64,000 nt of DNA from Chitinophaga sp. CF418 (GCF_900142925.1 NZ_FRCN01000001.1:1037798-1101797), one strand, 5' to 3'. Numbered from the stretch's first letter, positions 53,132 to 63,920 are shown. The notes: generated by a model not told the origin, from the sequence alone. Numbers and translations: made by a program.

Positions 53132-56100
53132 TACGATTGTATTTTATTATTGGCTGCCTTCCAGATATAATCCAGCAGTAGCAATCCAAAGGAGAAAAAT
53201 ATTAATATGGGTAGCATCTGGAAGCGCAAAGCGATCTGGGAGGCGAATACGCTGAATCCAAAATTTATAATCCAGAGGCCGAAGGCCAGTAGCAATCCTA
53301 TTGATAAGGCCCTGTTATGTTTGATTCCATGCAGTATTACAAATCCTACCAGGCTGAATAAGAACACTACATTCATCACACCTACGAGAATAGGATAAAA
53401 GCTGAGTATTGTTACCTTCAGATCCTTGAAATGTGTTTTCAGTTTCCTGGATTCAAAGCCAAACCACATTTGCCCAATTGGAGCGATACTGTCTTTACCC
53501 ATGTTGTACGTATCTAAGAATTCTACCGGTGGCGCATAGTACTTCATGGTGTTAGGCAGTAAATAATACTGGGCAAATGTGGTTGGATATTGCCTGATCA
53601 GGTATGCGCCATATTCTGCGAAGAGAGGCCCTACGGTAGCCCATTTTTTTAATATATGTGCAGTTGAGTCCTTTTGGAATTTACGATACATGTATTGCTG
53701 CAGCGGTGATTTTGGATCCCACATGTACCAGGTATTAGCGATCATCATCTCCTGCTGGTGCATAAAGATATTCCTGGTTGTATCAAAATAAGTCCGCACC
53801 ATCTTGTCCAGCTGCTTGAACTTAGCTGGCATTGGAGGTGGCGGTTCGTCCTGTACAAATCGGTAAGCATACAAGGCATTATTAGCCATCTGCCAGCCAC
53901 TGAAAGGCGAGAACTGTCGAATACCGGTCAAGCGGTCATATTGGTTACTGGTGTGCCACACAAATCCTGCTATCAGAATGATACTGGACAAAATCCCCAC
54001 TACTTTCCGCCTCCACGGCTGACGGCTGATAATAAATGCCAGTGCAGCGACTATTGGATAAAACAAGGCATTATATCTTACAGTGAATGCAAGGAGAATA
54101 ATAACGGCATGTAAAATGATCAAACTTTGGTTCGGTCTGTGGAGAATCCAAAGTAATAGCGTAAACCATATAAGGCTCAGACTTAAAAATAACGCATCAC
54201 TGGATACATAATTCGCGATGTAGAGGAATACCGGGTTAAATACCATAAAGCCATAAAGCAGCCCGAATGCAACTTTTCCTGGCTTGTAGAAGTAGGCCAG
54301 TGTAAATACCAGGGCCAAGGCACTGGCTTGCAACAAAAAATACTGAAATCCAACCAATGCAGTATCTGATATTGTAAGTGTACTAAAGAAACGTAGGAAT
54401 TTGGAATAGCCAATCGGATAGGTGTTTATACTAAAATTCCCATAAGCAGATTCGAGATATACATAAGAATCCCCATCAATAAAACCTGCTGAAGGATATA
54501 AATGCTTGAAGATGAAAAACTGTACAAGGACTGCTAAACCGGCGAACCAGACAAGCGCTTTATTCCAGGGCAGATCCCACAGGAATTCCTTAAATGATGG
54601 AACACGCTCAGGCGCTGCAGCTGCTGGCGCTGCATCCGCGGACTTTTCCTCGTGGTACTCCTGTTCTGTATTGATAGCCCAGATGTTATCTTTTGTAGTG
54701 ATACCTTCGATGATATTATCCACCGCTACCATGGCTGTCAGCATGGAATGGTCTGCATTGTTGTATTTATGCATCCCATTACGCCCTACCAGGAACAGGT
54801 TTTCCAGTTGATCGGTATAGGCTCTTACTTTGTCGAAATGGGCATAGGCACCGAAATAAGCTGGATAAGTCTTTTCTACTCTCAGCACAGTGCTGTCCAG
54901 CACATTCTCTGATGTAGCTAAGCCGATCTTTTCCAGTTCCCTGATGGCCAATGCTGCGATTTCTGTATCGGGTAACTTCCAGAAATCATCTGTTTCATTA
55001 CAGAAGAACTCCATTCCCACCCAGGCGGTATCCGGATCCTTTACCATGTATGGGCTCCAGTTGTTGAATAACTGCAACCTTCCTACTTTTACGTCCTTCT
55101 CTTGTATATAGATCCAGGTATCTTCCAGCTTCAATGGCTTCCATTCTCCGGTATGTTTATCCAGGAAAGAAAGCCGGCGAAGCAGAATGCCTACAGTAAT
55201 AAAATCCCTGTATTGCAGTTTGGAAGCAATATCTTTCACCGGTTCGGGCACTTCTCCTATTATTCCTCCGATTAACTCTTTTACCGGCATGGTGCTGAAG
55301 AAATAGTCTCCTGTCAGGGATAGCTCTTCACCGGTTTGGTTATTGACAGCAGTAACAGCCGTTACTTTATGATCATCGGTATAAATATGTTTTACATCGT
55401 GATGCATGTGGATAATACCTCCCATTTCCTGCACCTGGCGGGCTACTTCCTCCCATAATTGTCCAGGCCCAAGCTTGGGATAAAAGAACTGTTCTATCAG
55501 GCTGGTTTCTGTGTCCTTCTGTGCAACATCTACAGATGCTTTTTTCTTCTTTTTACTCAGCTCCTGGATGGCATGTTCTATTGCCTTGCGGATACTTACC
55601 CCTTTGATACGTTGTGCGCCCCATTCGGCGGGAATTTCATCGCAAGGTACTCCCCACACCTTTTCCGTATAATCTTTGAAAAAGAGATGGTATAAAGTCT
55701 TCCCAAACCGGTTGATCATAAAATCCGCCAGGCTCTTTTCAGGTCTGCGAGGGAATAACTGAGCCCAGAGGTAGGAGAACAGGATAGCAATGGTCCTACC
55801 TATTCCCAATTTTTTCAGTGTATCTATTGATAAAGTAATCGGATAAGTAAAAAAGCGACGTAAGAAGTAAATCCTGGACAAGCGTTTACGCACCAGCATC
55901 ACTTTATCCGGATCATTACTCTTTAGATTCTCAGGCAGATCTTTTCGATTAATATCTCTTAACTTATTCTGGTATCTGATCTTAAAAGATTCCTCACTAC
56001 CTGCCTGCAAAGGCAAAATATTCAGCCACCAGTGCATTACCCGGTCAGACTTTGAGAAGAACCGGTGCCCGCCGATATCCATGCGGTTACCTTTATAATT

Positions 56101-56241
56101 AATGGTCTTTGAGATACCGCCGATATCTCCGCTTTTTTCTAATATAATGGGGATAATGTCAGTACGTTGTAACATCTCATAAGCGGCAGTCAATCCTGCG
56201 GGGCCTGCTCCTATGATAATGGCATTTCTTTTAGATTCCAT
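53131..56241 (-). CDS. Fusion: FAD amine-oxidase-like oxidoreductase + membrane glycosyltransferase-like domain
   Basis: This is a 1036-residue two-part protein. Residues 1-520 are an FAD/NAD(P) oxidoreductase ([10 protein letters not shown], then D-I-G-G-H-R-F-F, C-terminal Y-N-N-A-D-H-S-M) of the protoporphyrinogen-oxidase/UDP-galactopyranose-mutase-like group. An Ala/Pro-rich linker lies near residues 530-545. Residues about 560-1036 form ten or more membrane helices, with [10 protein letters not shown] after the first, as in ArnT/PMT-like glycosyltransferases. The next gene upstream encodes a free-standing paralog of this half. Confidence 0.85.
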   Translation of the reverse strand: MESKRNAIIIGAGPAGLTAAYEMLQRTDIIPIILEKSGDIGGISKTINYKGNRMDIGGHRFFSKSDRVMHWWLNILPLQAGSEESFKIRYQNKLRDINRKDLPENLKSNDPDKVMLVRKRLSRIYFLRRFFTYPITLSIDTLKKLGIGRTIAILFSYLWAQLFPRRPEKSLADFMINRFGKTLYHLFFKDYTEKVWGVPCDEIPAEWGAQRIKGVSIRKAIEHAIQELSKKKKKASVDVAQKDTETSLIEQFFYPKLGPGQLWEEVARQVQEMGGIIHMHHDVKHIYTDDHKVTAVTAVNNQTGEELSLTGDYFFSTMPVKELIGGIIGEVPEPVKDIASKLQYRDFITVGILLRRLSFLDKHTGEWKPLKLEDTWIYIQEKDVKVGRLQLFNNWSPYMVKDPDTAWVGMEFFCNETDDFWKLPDTEIAALAIRELEKIGLATSENVLDSTVLRVEKTYPAYFGAYAHFDKVRAYTDQLENLFLVGRNGMHKYNNADHSMLTAMVAVDNIIEGITTKDNIWAINTEQEYHEEKSADAAPAAAAPERVPSFKEFLWDLPWNKALVWFAGLAVLVQFFIFKHLYPSAGFIDGDSYVYLESAYGNFSINTYPIGYSKFLRFFSTLTISDTALVGFQYFLLQASALALVFTLAYFYKPGKVAFGLLYGFMVFNPVFLYIANYVSSDALFLSLSLIWFTLLLWILHRPNQSLIILHAVIILLAFTVRYNALFYPIVAALAFIISRQPWRRKVVGILSSIILIAGFVWHTSNQYDRLTGIRQFSPFSGWQMANNALYAYRFVQDEPPPPMPAKFKQLDKMVRTYFDTTRNIFMHQQEMMIANTWYMWDPKSPLQQYMYRKFQKDSTAHILKKWATVGPLFAEYGAYLIRQYPTTFAQYYLLPNTMKYYAPPVEFLDTYNMGKDSIAPIGQMWFGFESRKLKTHFKDLKVTILSFYPILVGVMNVVFLFSLVGFVILHGIKHNRALSIGLLLAFGLWIINFGFSVFASQIALRFQMLPILIFFSFGLLLLDYIWKAANNKIQS

Positions 56242-56343
56242 AATATGGCATTGAATAATTGTAAACAGGGCGCCTCAAGGGTCGTGGTTAACTATTCTAA
56301 AATACCACAGTATGCGTTCTGAATTGTTAGGAGAAAGCGGATA

Positions 56344-57873
56344 TTATACCGCCGGGTCAACGACGGGTTCAATATCCTCTTTTTCAGGTTTAGATTCCTG
56401 AAAGCTTTGCCGGATCACAAATTCTAACAGTAGACCGGCGAAAGCAAGGGTGAAGATGAAAGGGAACGCCTGGTAGCGGAGAACGATCGGTGAAGCGAAC
56501 ACACTGAATGCCAGGTTACTGAGCCATATTAGCAGCATGATCCATAATACCGTCCGGTAATAAGGACTGACTTTTGAGAAGCCCCCAAGAACGACAAATC
56601 CGATAAATCCAAAGAAGAAGATTACGTTGATCATGGCTAGGAGCAGCGGGAATATTGCAGTGAGAATGATGAATTTGTTTTTTGAGAAGTGATGAACTTT
56701 GTTGGATTTATAGCCAAACCAGCTCACTGCGCCGGGATCGACAGTGTCGCTCATCATATTATACATTCCTAAAAACTCTGTGGGAGGAGAATAGTAGTTT
56801 ATAAAATTAGGCCAGATATAATAGCGAAGGAATTCGGCTGGGTACTGTTTGATTAACCAGGCACCGTACTGCCCATAATAATTTGAGACAGATGCCCAAC
56901 GTTTAAGATAGGGTGTTGTGCTGTCTTTTCTGTATTTATCGATCAAATATAACTTCAGCGGAGCCTTATCATCCCATAAGTAATAGATACCCAGCTCCTG
57001 GTCAGGCCTTTGCTTCAGCCGGTTAAGGGAATCCATATGTTTGACAGTAATAGAATGGATTCTCGCGAACTGCTTCGGGACTGGACCTCTATTAGCGGGT
57101 GGCACATGCGCATACATGAACAGGGCATTACTTCCCATCTGCCATCCACCGAAAGGCGAAAATGTGGCCACCCCCAATCTGTCTTGAAATGTAAGGGTTG
57201 TGTAAAGGAAGAACCAGCCAACAGGGACAATAACCACAACTAATCTCAACAACTTTTCTTTGATTGCTCCGTTTGCTAGTAACACTACCAGCATGCTTAT
57301 AATGGGATAATACAGGGCATTATAGCGCACAGAGAATACAAATCCCAATACCAGAGCATGAAAGATGAACATTTTACCGGTAGGGAGATATAATATCCAA
57401 AATAGGCTTGTTAGCCATAAGAGACTGAAGGTGGCAAATAAGGCATCACTGGACACAAAGTTAGCAATGTATAGCCAGAGTGGATTTAAGACAAGAAGGG
57501 CAAATAACACCCTCATTGTCCATTTGCCAGGCTGTAATAAGTATTTTATAGAGAATAAAAAAAAGAGTATGGCTAGTTGTAGCAGAAAATATTGAACAAT
57601 AACCAGTCCGGTGTCCGAACGATTAAATACACTAATGAAGCGGAGAAATTTGGAGTAGCCCACTGGCCACATATTAATATTTACATTATTATATGCAGCG
57701 TCAATGTAAGAGTACGAATCCGGTAAAAAATTGGGGAAAGGATACAATTTCATTATGACAAATAATAATATCCCGGCCAATAGCACAGATAGTATTAAAC
57801 AAATTCGACTTTCTTTGTCATTCCAGATGTCCTTAAAAAAATCAGCGGGAAGTAAAGGGGCTTTAAGTGTCAT
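56344..57873 (-). CDS. Multi-pass membrane glycosyltransferase-like protein
   Basis: This is a 509-residue protein with about eleven helices, clearly homologous along its length to residues 560-1036 of the adjacent fusion (shared P-D/G-D-S-Y-x-[29 protein letters not shown]-x-Y-P-I). The acidic D-S-Y after the first helix recalls the catalytic Asp of GT-C transferases. The ATG at 57873 is preferred over ATG 57891. It lies 102 bp from the fusion gene; a tandem duplication is likely. Confidence 0.75.
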   Translation of the reverse strand: MTLKAPLLPADFFKDIWNDKESRICLILSVLLAGILLFVIMKLYPFPNFLPDSYSYIDAAYNNVNINMWPVGYSKFLRFISVFNRSDTGLVIVQYFLLQLAILFFLFSIKYLLQPGKWTMRVLFALLVLNPLWLYIANFVSSDALFATFSLLWLTSLFWILYLPTGKMFIFHALVLGFVFSVRYNALYYPIISMLVVLLANGAIKEKLLRLVVVIVPVGWFFLYTTLTFQDRLGVATFSPFGGWQMGSNALFMYAHVPPANRGPVPKQFARIHSITVKHMDSLNRLKQRPDQELGIYYLWDDKAPLKLYLIDKYRKDSTTPYLKRWASVSNYYGQYGAWLIKQYPAEFLRYYIWPNFINYYSPPTEFLGMYNMMSDTVDPGAVSWFGYKSNKVHHFSKNKFIILTAIFPLLLAMINVIFFFGFIGFVVLGGFSKVSPYYRTVLWIMLLIWLSNLAFSVFASPIVLRYQAFPFIFTLAFAGLLLEFVIRQSFQESKPEKEDIEPVVDPAV

Positions 57874-58057
57874 ATATCCGCAGGTTAACATGTAAAAACT
57901 AATGCCCACAATTTAAATAGGAATAAAAAATTATAGTTACCAGATAGCGAATATTTAAATACATTATATGGAGGCTCACTCGCTATGTTGCTATAAGCAG
58001 CGAACATTGGATTATATGAGATTATAAAATATATTGTGTAAACGATATGGCAACTGT

Positions 58058-58753
58058 TTAGAGTCTACATCTTTTTTCAAATATCGTTAAAAATTGATGG
58101 AGTATGATACCCCAGTTATGGAGCGTCATACTCCATTTCTTTTCTATGTTCATTATAGCCAGATATACGGCCTTTTGAGCCGCAGTATCATCAGTAAACT
58201 GGACCTTGGTCTTAGTATACTTTCTGATACCTCTGTTGAGATTTTCAATCGTGTTGGTGGTATACATGATCTTGCGGATCTCAAGGGGAAATTCAAAATA
58301 GCTGGTAAGATTATCCCTGTTGTTCTCCCAGGATTGAATAGCATGGCGGTATTTAGTTCCCCATTTGGCAGCAAATGCAACTAGTGCCTGCTCAGCGACA
58401 TCCCTATTTGTGGCACCATAGACCTCTTTAAGATCAGCACAAAACTCCTTTCTGTCTTTCCAGACCACAAATTTGCAACTATTGCGGATCTGGTGAACAA
58501 CACACAACTGAGTGACCGTCTGCGGAAATACGCCTTTAATAGCATCGGTAAAGCCTTTTAGGTTGTCCGTGCAGGCAATCAGTATGTCCTCTACGCCACG
58601 AGCCTTTAAATCTGTTAAAACACTCATCCAGAAGGATGCAGACTCTGTTTCTGCCATCCACATACCCAACACTTCCTTTAAGCCGTCTTTTTTGAGCCCG
58701 ATAACCAGGTAGATGCATTTGTTGATGTATTGTATCCCTCCGGGCAACTGCAT
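58058..58753 (-). pseudogene. IS256-family transposase, 5'-truncated
   Basis: 231 residues of the C-terminal half of an IS256 (mutator-type) transposase remain: L-I-A-C-T-D-N-L-K-G-F-T-D-A-I, C-V-V-H-Q-I-R-N-S and the final T-T-N-T-I-E-N-L-N-R. The N-terminal DNA-binding part and first catalytic Asp are missing. The frame stops at 58753, where the IS66 element begins, so it was probably cut by that insertion. It is not expected to be active. Confidence 0.85.
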
Positions 58754-58791
58754 ATTGTAAACGTTAGGAAGTAGTGATAGCTTCGCCGATT

Positions 58792-59145
58792 ATGAATATT
58801 GATACACCCCAGTCCCCAACAAAAGCTAGTACCGTAAACCGATCTGTTACGGAGAAGAAGCGTCTATTGTCCGAATGGGAAACGAGTTCGCTGAAAATGA
58901 AGGCCTTCTGTAAGCAGAAACAAATATCTGTAAATGGATTGAAATCCTGGATAAAGCAGTTTGGCATGGGACGCAAGCGCAAGTCAACGAAACGAAGCAC
59001 TGATTCTTTCATTGCCCTGGTTCCAGAGAGGTTAAACATGATAGTCCCTTTCGCGGAGTATCAGCTGCCAGATAACGGCAAGCTCACAATAAATCATCCG
59101 GTATCTGCATCGTTTCTCAAAGAGTTATTATCCGCGTCCAAATGA
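58792..59145 (+). CDS. tnpA: IS66 accessory protein TnpA
   Basis: This 117-residue HTH-type protein (L-L-S-E-W-E-T-S-S-L-K-M-K-A-F-C, then I-S-V-N-G-L-K-S-W) corresponds to the first IS66 gene. The ATG at 58792 is used; the preceding in-frame codon at 58774 is GTG. It overlaps TnpB by 4 bp (ATGA). Confidence 0.85.
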   Translation: MNIDTPQSPTKASTVNRSVTEKKRLLSEWETSSLKMKAFCKQKQISVNGLKSWIKQFGMGRKRKSTKRSTDSFIALVPERLNMIVPFAEYQLPDNGKLTINHPVSASFLKELLSASK

Positions 59146-59504
59146 TAACACTCCATCCAGAATGCCGATACTTCCTTTACCGGGTACCTGTGAACATCAA
59201 CAAAAGCTTCTACAGTCTCGCTTCCATCGCCAGAGAACAGATGAGAGCAGAACCGCTTTCCAAAGACGTATTCATTTTTTTGAATAACAGACGGAATCAA
59301 CTTAAACTACTTGTCTGGCAAGGAGATGGCTTCGCAATCTTCCACAAACGCCTAGAAAAAGGAACGTTCGAATTGCCAGCCTTCCTGCATGATCAGAAGC
59401 ACCTGGTGATCCCTTACAGCGAACTGTTATTGATTCTTCAGGGTATCAGCTTGCAAAAGGTCCAGTATCGCAAGAGATATAACCAACAAATGCTCGCACG
59501 TTAA
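59142..59504 (+). CDS. tnpB: IS66 accessory protein TnpB
   Basis: This 120-residue IS66 Orf2 protein carries V-F-I-F-L-N-N-R-R-N-Q-L-K-L-L-V-W-Q-G-D-G-F, the family hallmark. It is complete, needed for transposition of IS66 elements, and overlaps tnpA. Confidence 0.95.
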   Translation: MITLHPECRYFLYRVPVNINKSFYSLASIAREQMRAEPLSKDVFIFLNNRRNQLKLLVWQGDGFAIFHKRLEKGTFELPAFLHDQKHLVIPYSELLLILQGISLQKVQYRKRYNQQMLAR

Positions 59505-59554
59505 CATCCTGCTAACAATATTGACATGGAGATTATCTAATATTGTATCTCCAC

Positions 59555-61041
59555 ATGCAACACCCCGACATTGACTATAAGGAACGGTATGAACAAGCTG
59601 AACAAACAATTGGTCAGCTGAAGCACGAGCTGGCAATATTGAAGAAAATGATATTCGGCAGCCGCCATGAAAAGTTTGTCTCTGCTGAAGCATCTTCACA
59701 ACAACTTTCACTAGATATAGCGTCAGAGGAAGTACATGCAAATAAAGTAACCAGTGCACAACGGATATCCTATACGCGCATCAAGGTCAACACGGAATCA
59801 GCGCCGCATCCAGGGAGAAATAAGCTTCCGGATCATTTACGCAGAGAAGAGATCATCATTGAACCTGATAATGTACCATCAGGAAGTAAGAGGATTGGTC
59901 AGTTAGAGACGGAGGTATTGGAATATAAAGCTGCGGAGCTGTATGTTAAAAAATACATCCGGTATAAATACCTGACTCCAGAATCAAACGGGACAGCGTC
60001 ATCGAATATTATCACAGCTTCATTACCAGGAATGCCACTGCCTAAATGCATTGCAGGTCCTGGCTTATTATCTCAAATGATCATTGACAAGTACATTGAT
60101 CATTTACCACTGCATCGTCAGATGCAGCGCCTTGATCGGGCGGGTGTGAAACTTCCATATTCAACACTGACTGACTGGGTAGGTGCAGCCGCAAATCTGA
60201 TAACACCACTTTACGATGCGCTCGTTAGTCATGTGTTCAGCAGTAATTACATACAATGTGACGAGAGCCCGATGCCAGTACTAGATAAAGACAAGAAGGG
60301 GAAAACACATAGAGGCTACTTCTGGGCTTATCAGGACAGCATCAATAAACTGGTTATTTTTGACTACCAGGAAGGACGGAACAAAGAAGGACCAACCAAA
60401 ATGCTGGGCGATTACAAAGGTACGATTCAGACGGCTACCAGATATATGACACGACTGCCGAAAGTAAGGGAATAAATCTTATACATTGTCTTGCCCATGC
60501 CCGAAGGTACTTTGTTGACGCATTGGATCATGATAGTATCCGGGCAGAACATGCGCTGCTGCAAATACAACGGCTGTATAAGATTGAGCAAGATTGTACT
60601 ACTCAACTCCACAATACTGATACCCGAAAGAAATGTCGCTTGGAAAATGCGGTTCCCATACTCAAGGAACTTGGCAAGTGGATGGTAGAAGAATATGGCA
60701 AAGTATTGCCGAAGAGCCCTATTGGCCAGGCGTTAGCTTACAGCATTAAGCGCTGGGACAAACTCAGTGCCTATGCTTTTACTGGACACCTTTACCCTGA
60801 CAACAACTCCATAGAAAACTCCATCAGACCAATCGCACTTGGGCGTAAAAATCACCTATTTGCGGGATCACACGAGGCAGCTAGAAGATCCGCCATGCTG
60901 TACAGCCTAATGGGCACTTGCAAGATGCATAATGTTAACCCCGGCGAATGGCTCGAAAATATACTCAGCGTAATCGCTGATCACCCTGTAAACCGGATCA
61001 ATGAACTACTTCCTCATATCTGGATACTGAAGCAAAAATAA
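59555..61041 (+). pseudogene. tnpC: IS66 transposase TnpC, frameshifted
   Basis: The first frame (59555-60475) has the coiled N-terminus, zinc-type region and the first catalytic Asp in Q-C-D-E-S-P. The second frame holds the C-terminal half to 61041 (N-N-S-I-E-N-S-I-R-P-I, G-S-H-E-A-A-R-R). The break is near 60430, at the conserved G-T-I-Q-T-D-G-Y motif, where about four bases look missing, including the codon for the second Asp. The protein should be inactive. Confidence 0.88.
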
Positions 61042-61104
61042 TCAACTCCCGCATACCTACATAGGTCGAGTAAGCAAGGGGGATTTCACCCCAAGCTTCT
61101 CACA

Positions 61105-61138
61105 GAACCGTACGTGAACCTCTCGATTCATACGGCTC
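61105..61138 (-). ncRNA. Group II intron domain V
   Basis: A 34-nt catalytic hairpin with the conserved GAGCCGTATG and CACGTACGGTTC halves. Confidence 0.85.
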
Positions 61139-61161
61139 TTCCAGATTAGAAGTATCAATAA

Positions 61162-61839
61162 CTAGGGGTTGATGAGTGTCCAGTGAGCAAATAACCATGG
61201 CTGACTCGCATATACACTCCTCAGCCAGTTGATTGCTCTCATTTTTCCGATCTTCCTACTTTTCCTTACCCATTCAATGATCTTCAGATGCAATATCCAC
61301 CATACCTTGACGGTAGTCCATTGATTCACCTTACAGTAGTAGTTGATCCAACCACGAACAATCGGATTTAATTTAGCTGCAAGTTGTTGAATATTCCCTG
61401 TCTGATGCTTTATTCTCATCGATCGGAGATGGGAAACTACCCTTCTTTTGGCAGCCGTACTCATACATCTGGTGAACAATAACTTCCACCCATCTTTTGT
61501 TGGGCAGAACCTCGGCCTGAATGTGTAGCCTAGAAAATCAAACTGAACTTTATCACCCCTTTCCAAATGGTTATGATTACGGCAATACACAATTTGTGTT
61601 TTACTTTCATTTAGTTGGATCTTACACTGAGTGAGCCGCTCGGAAATCTTGTCCTTAATGAACTCCGCTTGCTTCTTTGACCTTACATGAACAACAATGT
61701 CATCACAGTACCTTTCGAATCTTATGTACGGATGTTTTAGCTCCATCCATTTATCGAAGGTAAAATGAAGATAGATATTAGCCAGCAGCGGACTAATTAC
61801 TCCTCGTACACAATTGGTAACTTTTACTATTCTTCTCAT
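61162..61839 (-). pseudogene. Group II intron reverse transcriptase/maturase, 5'-truncated
   Basis: About 220 residues of the C-terminal part remain: G-V-I-S-P-L-L-A-N-I-Y-L-H, catalytic F-E-R-Y-C-D-D (the Y-x-D-D box), F-L-G-Y-T-F, and the thumb/maturase end (N-P-I-V-R-G-W-I-N-Y-Y). The N-terminal finger domains are absent. The expected G-T-P-Q-G-G before V-I-S-P-L reads N-C-V-R-G, showing a join at 61800-61840, where the serine recombinase gene ends. Confidence 0.85.
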
Positions 61840-63415
61840 TCTTAGCCTCTTTTAAAGGTATGGAGTGCTTGATATCTATAATATCATCGCCAACCACAAC
61901 TTCCTTTACCAGTAGTCTTAGAATCTTCTTTTTCTCCTTTATGTCCAATTGTTTTACATTCAATCCTAACTGACTGGTAAAACTTTCCGCATCCAGCAAT
62001 TGAAGCCGCTGATCCAATGCCAGTTCATGATTTTTTAGGCTCTCCAGCTCCTTATCTATCGTATTTATCCGCTTTTGTAAATCAGGCATCCTTTTTCGCA
62101 GCTGAACAATTGTAATAAGACCTTCCTGGTAGGCATCCAACAACTTATCCATCGACTGCAATAATTTGGTACGCTGCTTCACTATGATTTCCTTTTGTTT
62201 TATTACAGGACTCGCTTTTTTGGTCTCCTCTACACGTTTTTCCACTTCTCTTTGGATCAGCTTTGGTTCTTCCAGCAACGCCACTAGTTGTTGCCATACA
62301 ATATTGTCCAGGTAATCCTGCCTAATTGGTTTGCAATTGCACTTACGCACTCCTTCAAAACGGTAAGCATCTGAACCAAAGCACCGATAATAGTATATCT
62401 TCTTTTTTGCTGATGTGGTTGTATGCGTCCTGTATAAAGAATAACCACATTCGCTGCACACCATCATTCCCTGAAGCAATGTTTCCACTTTTGTGTTCCG
62501 CTGGGAATGAAGCTTATTATTCTTTAGTCTTTCCTGCGCAATATCAAACGTCTCCTGGCTGATTATCGCAGGGACAGCTATCTCAATCCATTCTTCCCTC
62601 GGTTTCTCTCTGTTACAACCACTTTGAGCCACAAAACCTCCTTGGGCCCTCAATGGTTTGGTGATCCGCTGCCGTTCAGCATGTTCTGTTTTACCATAGC
62701 ATGCCTTTCCACAGTAAGCCGGATTTCGTAACATTGCCCAGATAACGGACCGTTCCCATTTGCCTATATTCTTCCTTGTTGGTATTTTCTCCGAAGTAAA
62801 TTTTCTTGCAACTGTACCTATACCACAAAAATCTTCTGTATACATCCGAAACATTTCTCTTACAACCGAAGCTTCCTGCTCATTAATTTCATAGTATGCG
62901 GATGTATCATCTGTCTTCTTGATATAATTATAGCCATACGGCGCTCCGCACAATACACTCACCACACCCGATTTTGCTTTAAATCGTTTCCCCCTGCGTG
63001 ATCGCTCTTTAATAATAGCCCGTTCGTATTCGGCTATCATGCCCTGGAATTGCAACAATAAGGCTTCCTCTGGGGTATCTGCTTTCGGTGAGTTGATAAA
63101 TAATACTTCTGTACCGCATGACGCAAATTCATCCATGAGTACTACCTGGTATGCATAATTACGGCTTAATCTGTCTGGACTGTATATTAATACTGCCTGT
63201 ATCTGCCCCTCAGCACTTAGATCTCTTACTCTTTCAAGACCGGGGCGAACCAATATGGCTCCGCTGTACCCTTCATCTCTAAATATATATTCCTCTGGTA
63301 CAAGATAGCCCTGTTCCTGGGCAAAATGCAATAATTCATCCACCTGGCTACCTATCGTCTTTTTATCCTTTTGCTGATCGGACGATACTCTCGTATAAAT
63401 CGCTGCTGTTTTCAT
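61793..63415 (-). CDS. Large serine recombinase
   Basis: This is a 540-residue site-specific recombinase. The resolvase domain (1-150) has catalytic S11 in Y-T-R-V-S-S-D-Q-Q and R-L-S-R. A recombinase domain, a zinc ribbon (C-S-E-C-G-Y then C-x-C) at about 315-370, and a long coiled coil (about 395-480) follow. The last residues after H-S-I-P-L are read from the intron side, so its natural C-terminus may have been altered at the junction. It is the last gene of a three-gene unit. Confidence 0.93.
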   Translation of the reverse strand: MKTAAIYTRVSSDQQKDKKTIGSQVDELLHFAQEQGYLVPEEYIFRDEGYSGAILVRPGLERVRDLSAEGQIQAVLIYSPDRLSRNYAYQVVLMDEFASCGTEVLFINSPKADTPEEALLLQFQGMIAEYERAIIKERSRRGKRFKAKSGVVSVLCGAPYGYNYIKKTDDTSAYYEINEQEASVVREMFRMYTEDFCGIGTVARKFTSEKIPTRKNIGKWERSVIWAMLRNPAYCGKACYGKTEHAERQRITKPLRAQGGFVAQSGCNREKPREEWIEIAVPAIISQETFDIAQERLKNNKLHSQRNTKVETLLQGMMVCSECGYSLYRTHTTTSAKKKIYYYRCFGSDAYRFEGVRKCNCKPIRQDYLDNIVWQQLVALLEEPKLIQREVEKRVEETKKASPVIKQKEIIVKQRTKLLQSMDKLLDAYQEGLITIVQLRKRMPDLQKRINTIDKELESLKNHELALDQRLQLLDAESFTSQLGLNVKQLDIKEKKKILRLLVKEVVVGDDIIDIKHSIPLKEAKNEKNSKSYQLCTRSN

Positions 63416-63572
63416 ATACTGAAGTTTGTTCAGTTAATTCATCAGGATTTTGTTCACTGAAAACAACCGGCCTACCTGCCGGAACAAGGAGATGATATAC
63501 CTGTGAGAGCTTTTGCTCCCACAACCGATCATAGTTAAATGATTCCTTAACTTGTCTCTCCTTCTTTGACAT
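63363..63572 (-). CDS. Small acidic protein between the RHH regulator and the recombinase
   Basis: This 69-residue frame starts 26 bp inside the end of the RHH gene and ends 53 bp inside the recombinase gene, a tight overlapping arrangement. Composition is plausible for a protein (F-N-Y-D-R-L-W-E-Q-K-L). It has no recognised domain. It may be a recombinase accessory factor. Confidence 0.5.
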   Translation of the reverse strand: MSKKERQVKESFNYDRLWEQKLSQVYHLLVPAGRPVVFSEQNPDELTEQTSVYENSSDLYESIVRSAKG

Positions 63573-63891
63573 GCTCCTTCTTTGCTAAAAATTCTTCCAG
63601 CGCAGTATGGACCACTCTGCTGATCGACAAACCTTTGGATTCGGATAGCTTCTTTATTCGTCTGATCAGTGTCGGTGGCAATTTGACCGTAAATACTACG
63701 GAACTCTCCGGTATGGCCATCTTCTCGTTGATCTCTCTGGCTAATTGAATATAACGATATGCCTGAATTTGGGACACTCCATATTTCTTCATCAACAGCT
63801 CCACTATATGTGGCTGAGGTTTGTTCTTCTGAAGCAAAGAAAATGCCTGGTTGATGCGTTTGACCAACTCGGAATTCTGCGATCTTTCCAT
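63547..63891 (-). CDS. DNA-binding protein with HTH and ribbon-helix-helix motifs
   Basis: This is a 114-residue regulator. An N-terminal HTH-like stretch (Y-G-V-S-Q-I-Q-A-Y-R-Y-I) is followed by a ribbon-helix-helix (V-V-F-T-V-K-L-P-P-T-L, then S-I-S-R-V-V-H-T-A-L) at about residues 64-105. It is the first gene of the recombinase unit and probably binds the inverted repeat just upstream of its start, controlling its own operon. Confidence 0.75.
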   Translation of the reverse strand: MERSQNSELVKRINQAFSLLQKNKPQPHIVELLMKKYGVSQIQAYRYIQLAREINEKMAIPESSVVFTVKLPPTLIRRIKKLSESKGLSISRVVHTALEEFLAKKEHVKEGETS

Positions 63892-63892
63892 T

Positions 63893-63920
63893 TATCATAA
63901 ATGTAATACTTTTTATGATA
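63893..63920. promoter_or_regulatory. Inverted repeat operator of the recombinase operon
   Basis: TATCATAAA and TTTATGATA, a perfect 9-bp inverted repeat with a ten-base spacer, 1 bp upstream of the RHH gene start. A site for autoregulation is likely. Confidence 0.6.

Larger units (their letters stand above)
58757..61063 (+). mobile_element. IS66-family element, 3' part interrupted
   Basis: The three IS66 genes lie in order. The left tip GTAAACGTTAGG starts right after the IS256 remnant. No matching right tip is seen after tnpC; instead the group II intron 3' end follows, so the right end is absent or lies beyond the intron. Confidence 0.75.
61064..61840 (-). mobile_element. Group II intron, 3' part
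   Basis: On the minus strand, a 34-nt domain V hairpin (61105-61138, GAGCCGTATG at its 5' side, CACGTACGGTTC at its 3' side) is followed by a domain VI with GGGGTGAAATCCCC and an unpaired A before CTCGACC. Together with the reverse transcriptase this is diagnostic. The 5' part is missing: the reverse-transcriptase frame is broken near 61800-61840 by the serine-recombinase module. The intron 3' end lies in the IS66 tail. Confidence 0.8.

Noticed and set aside
60523..61041. Separate gene for the second half of the IS66 transposase
   Set aside because: Its sequence continues TnpC in another frame; it is part of one broken gene.
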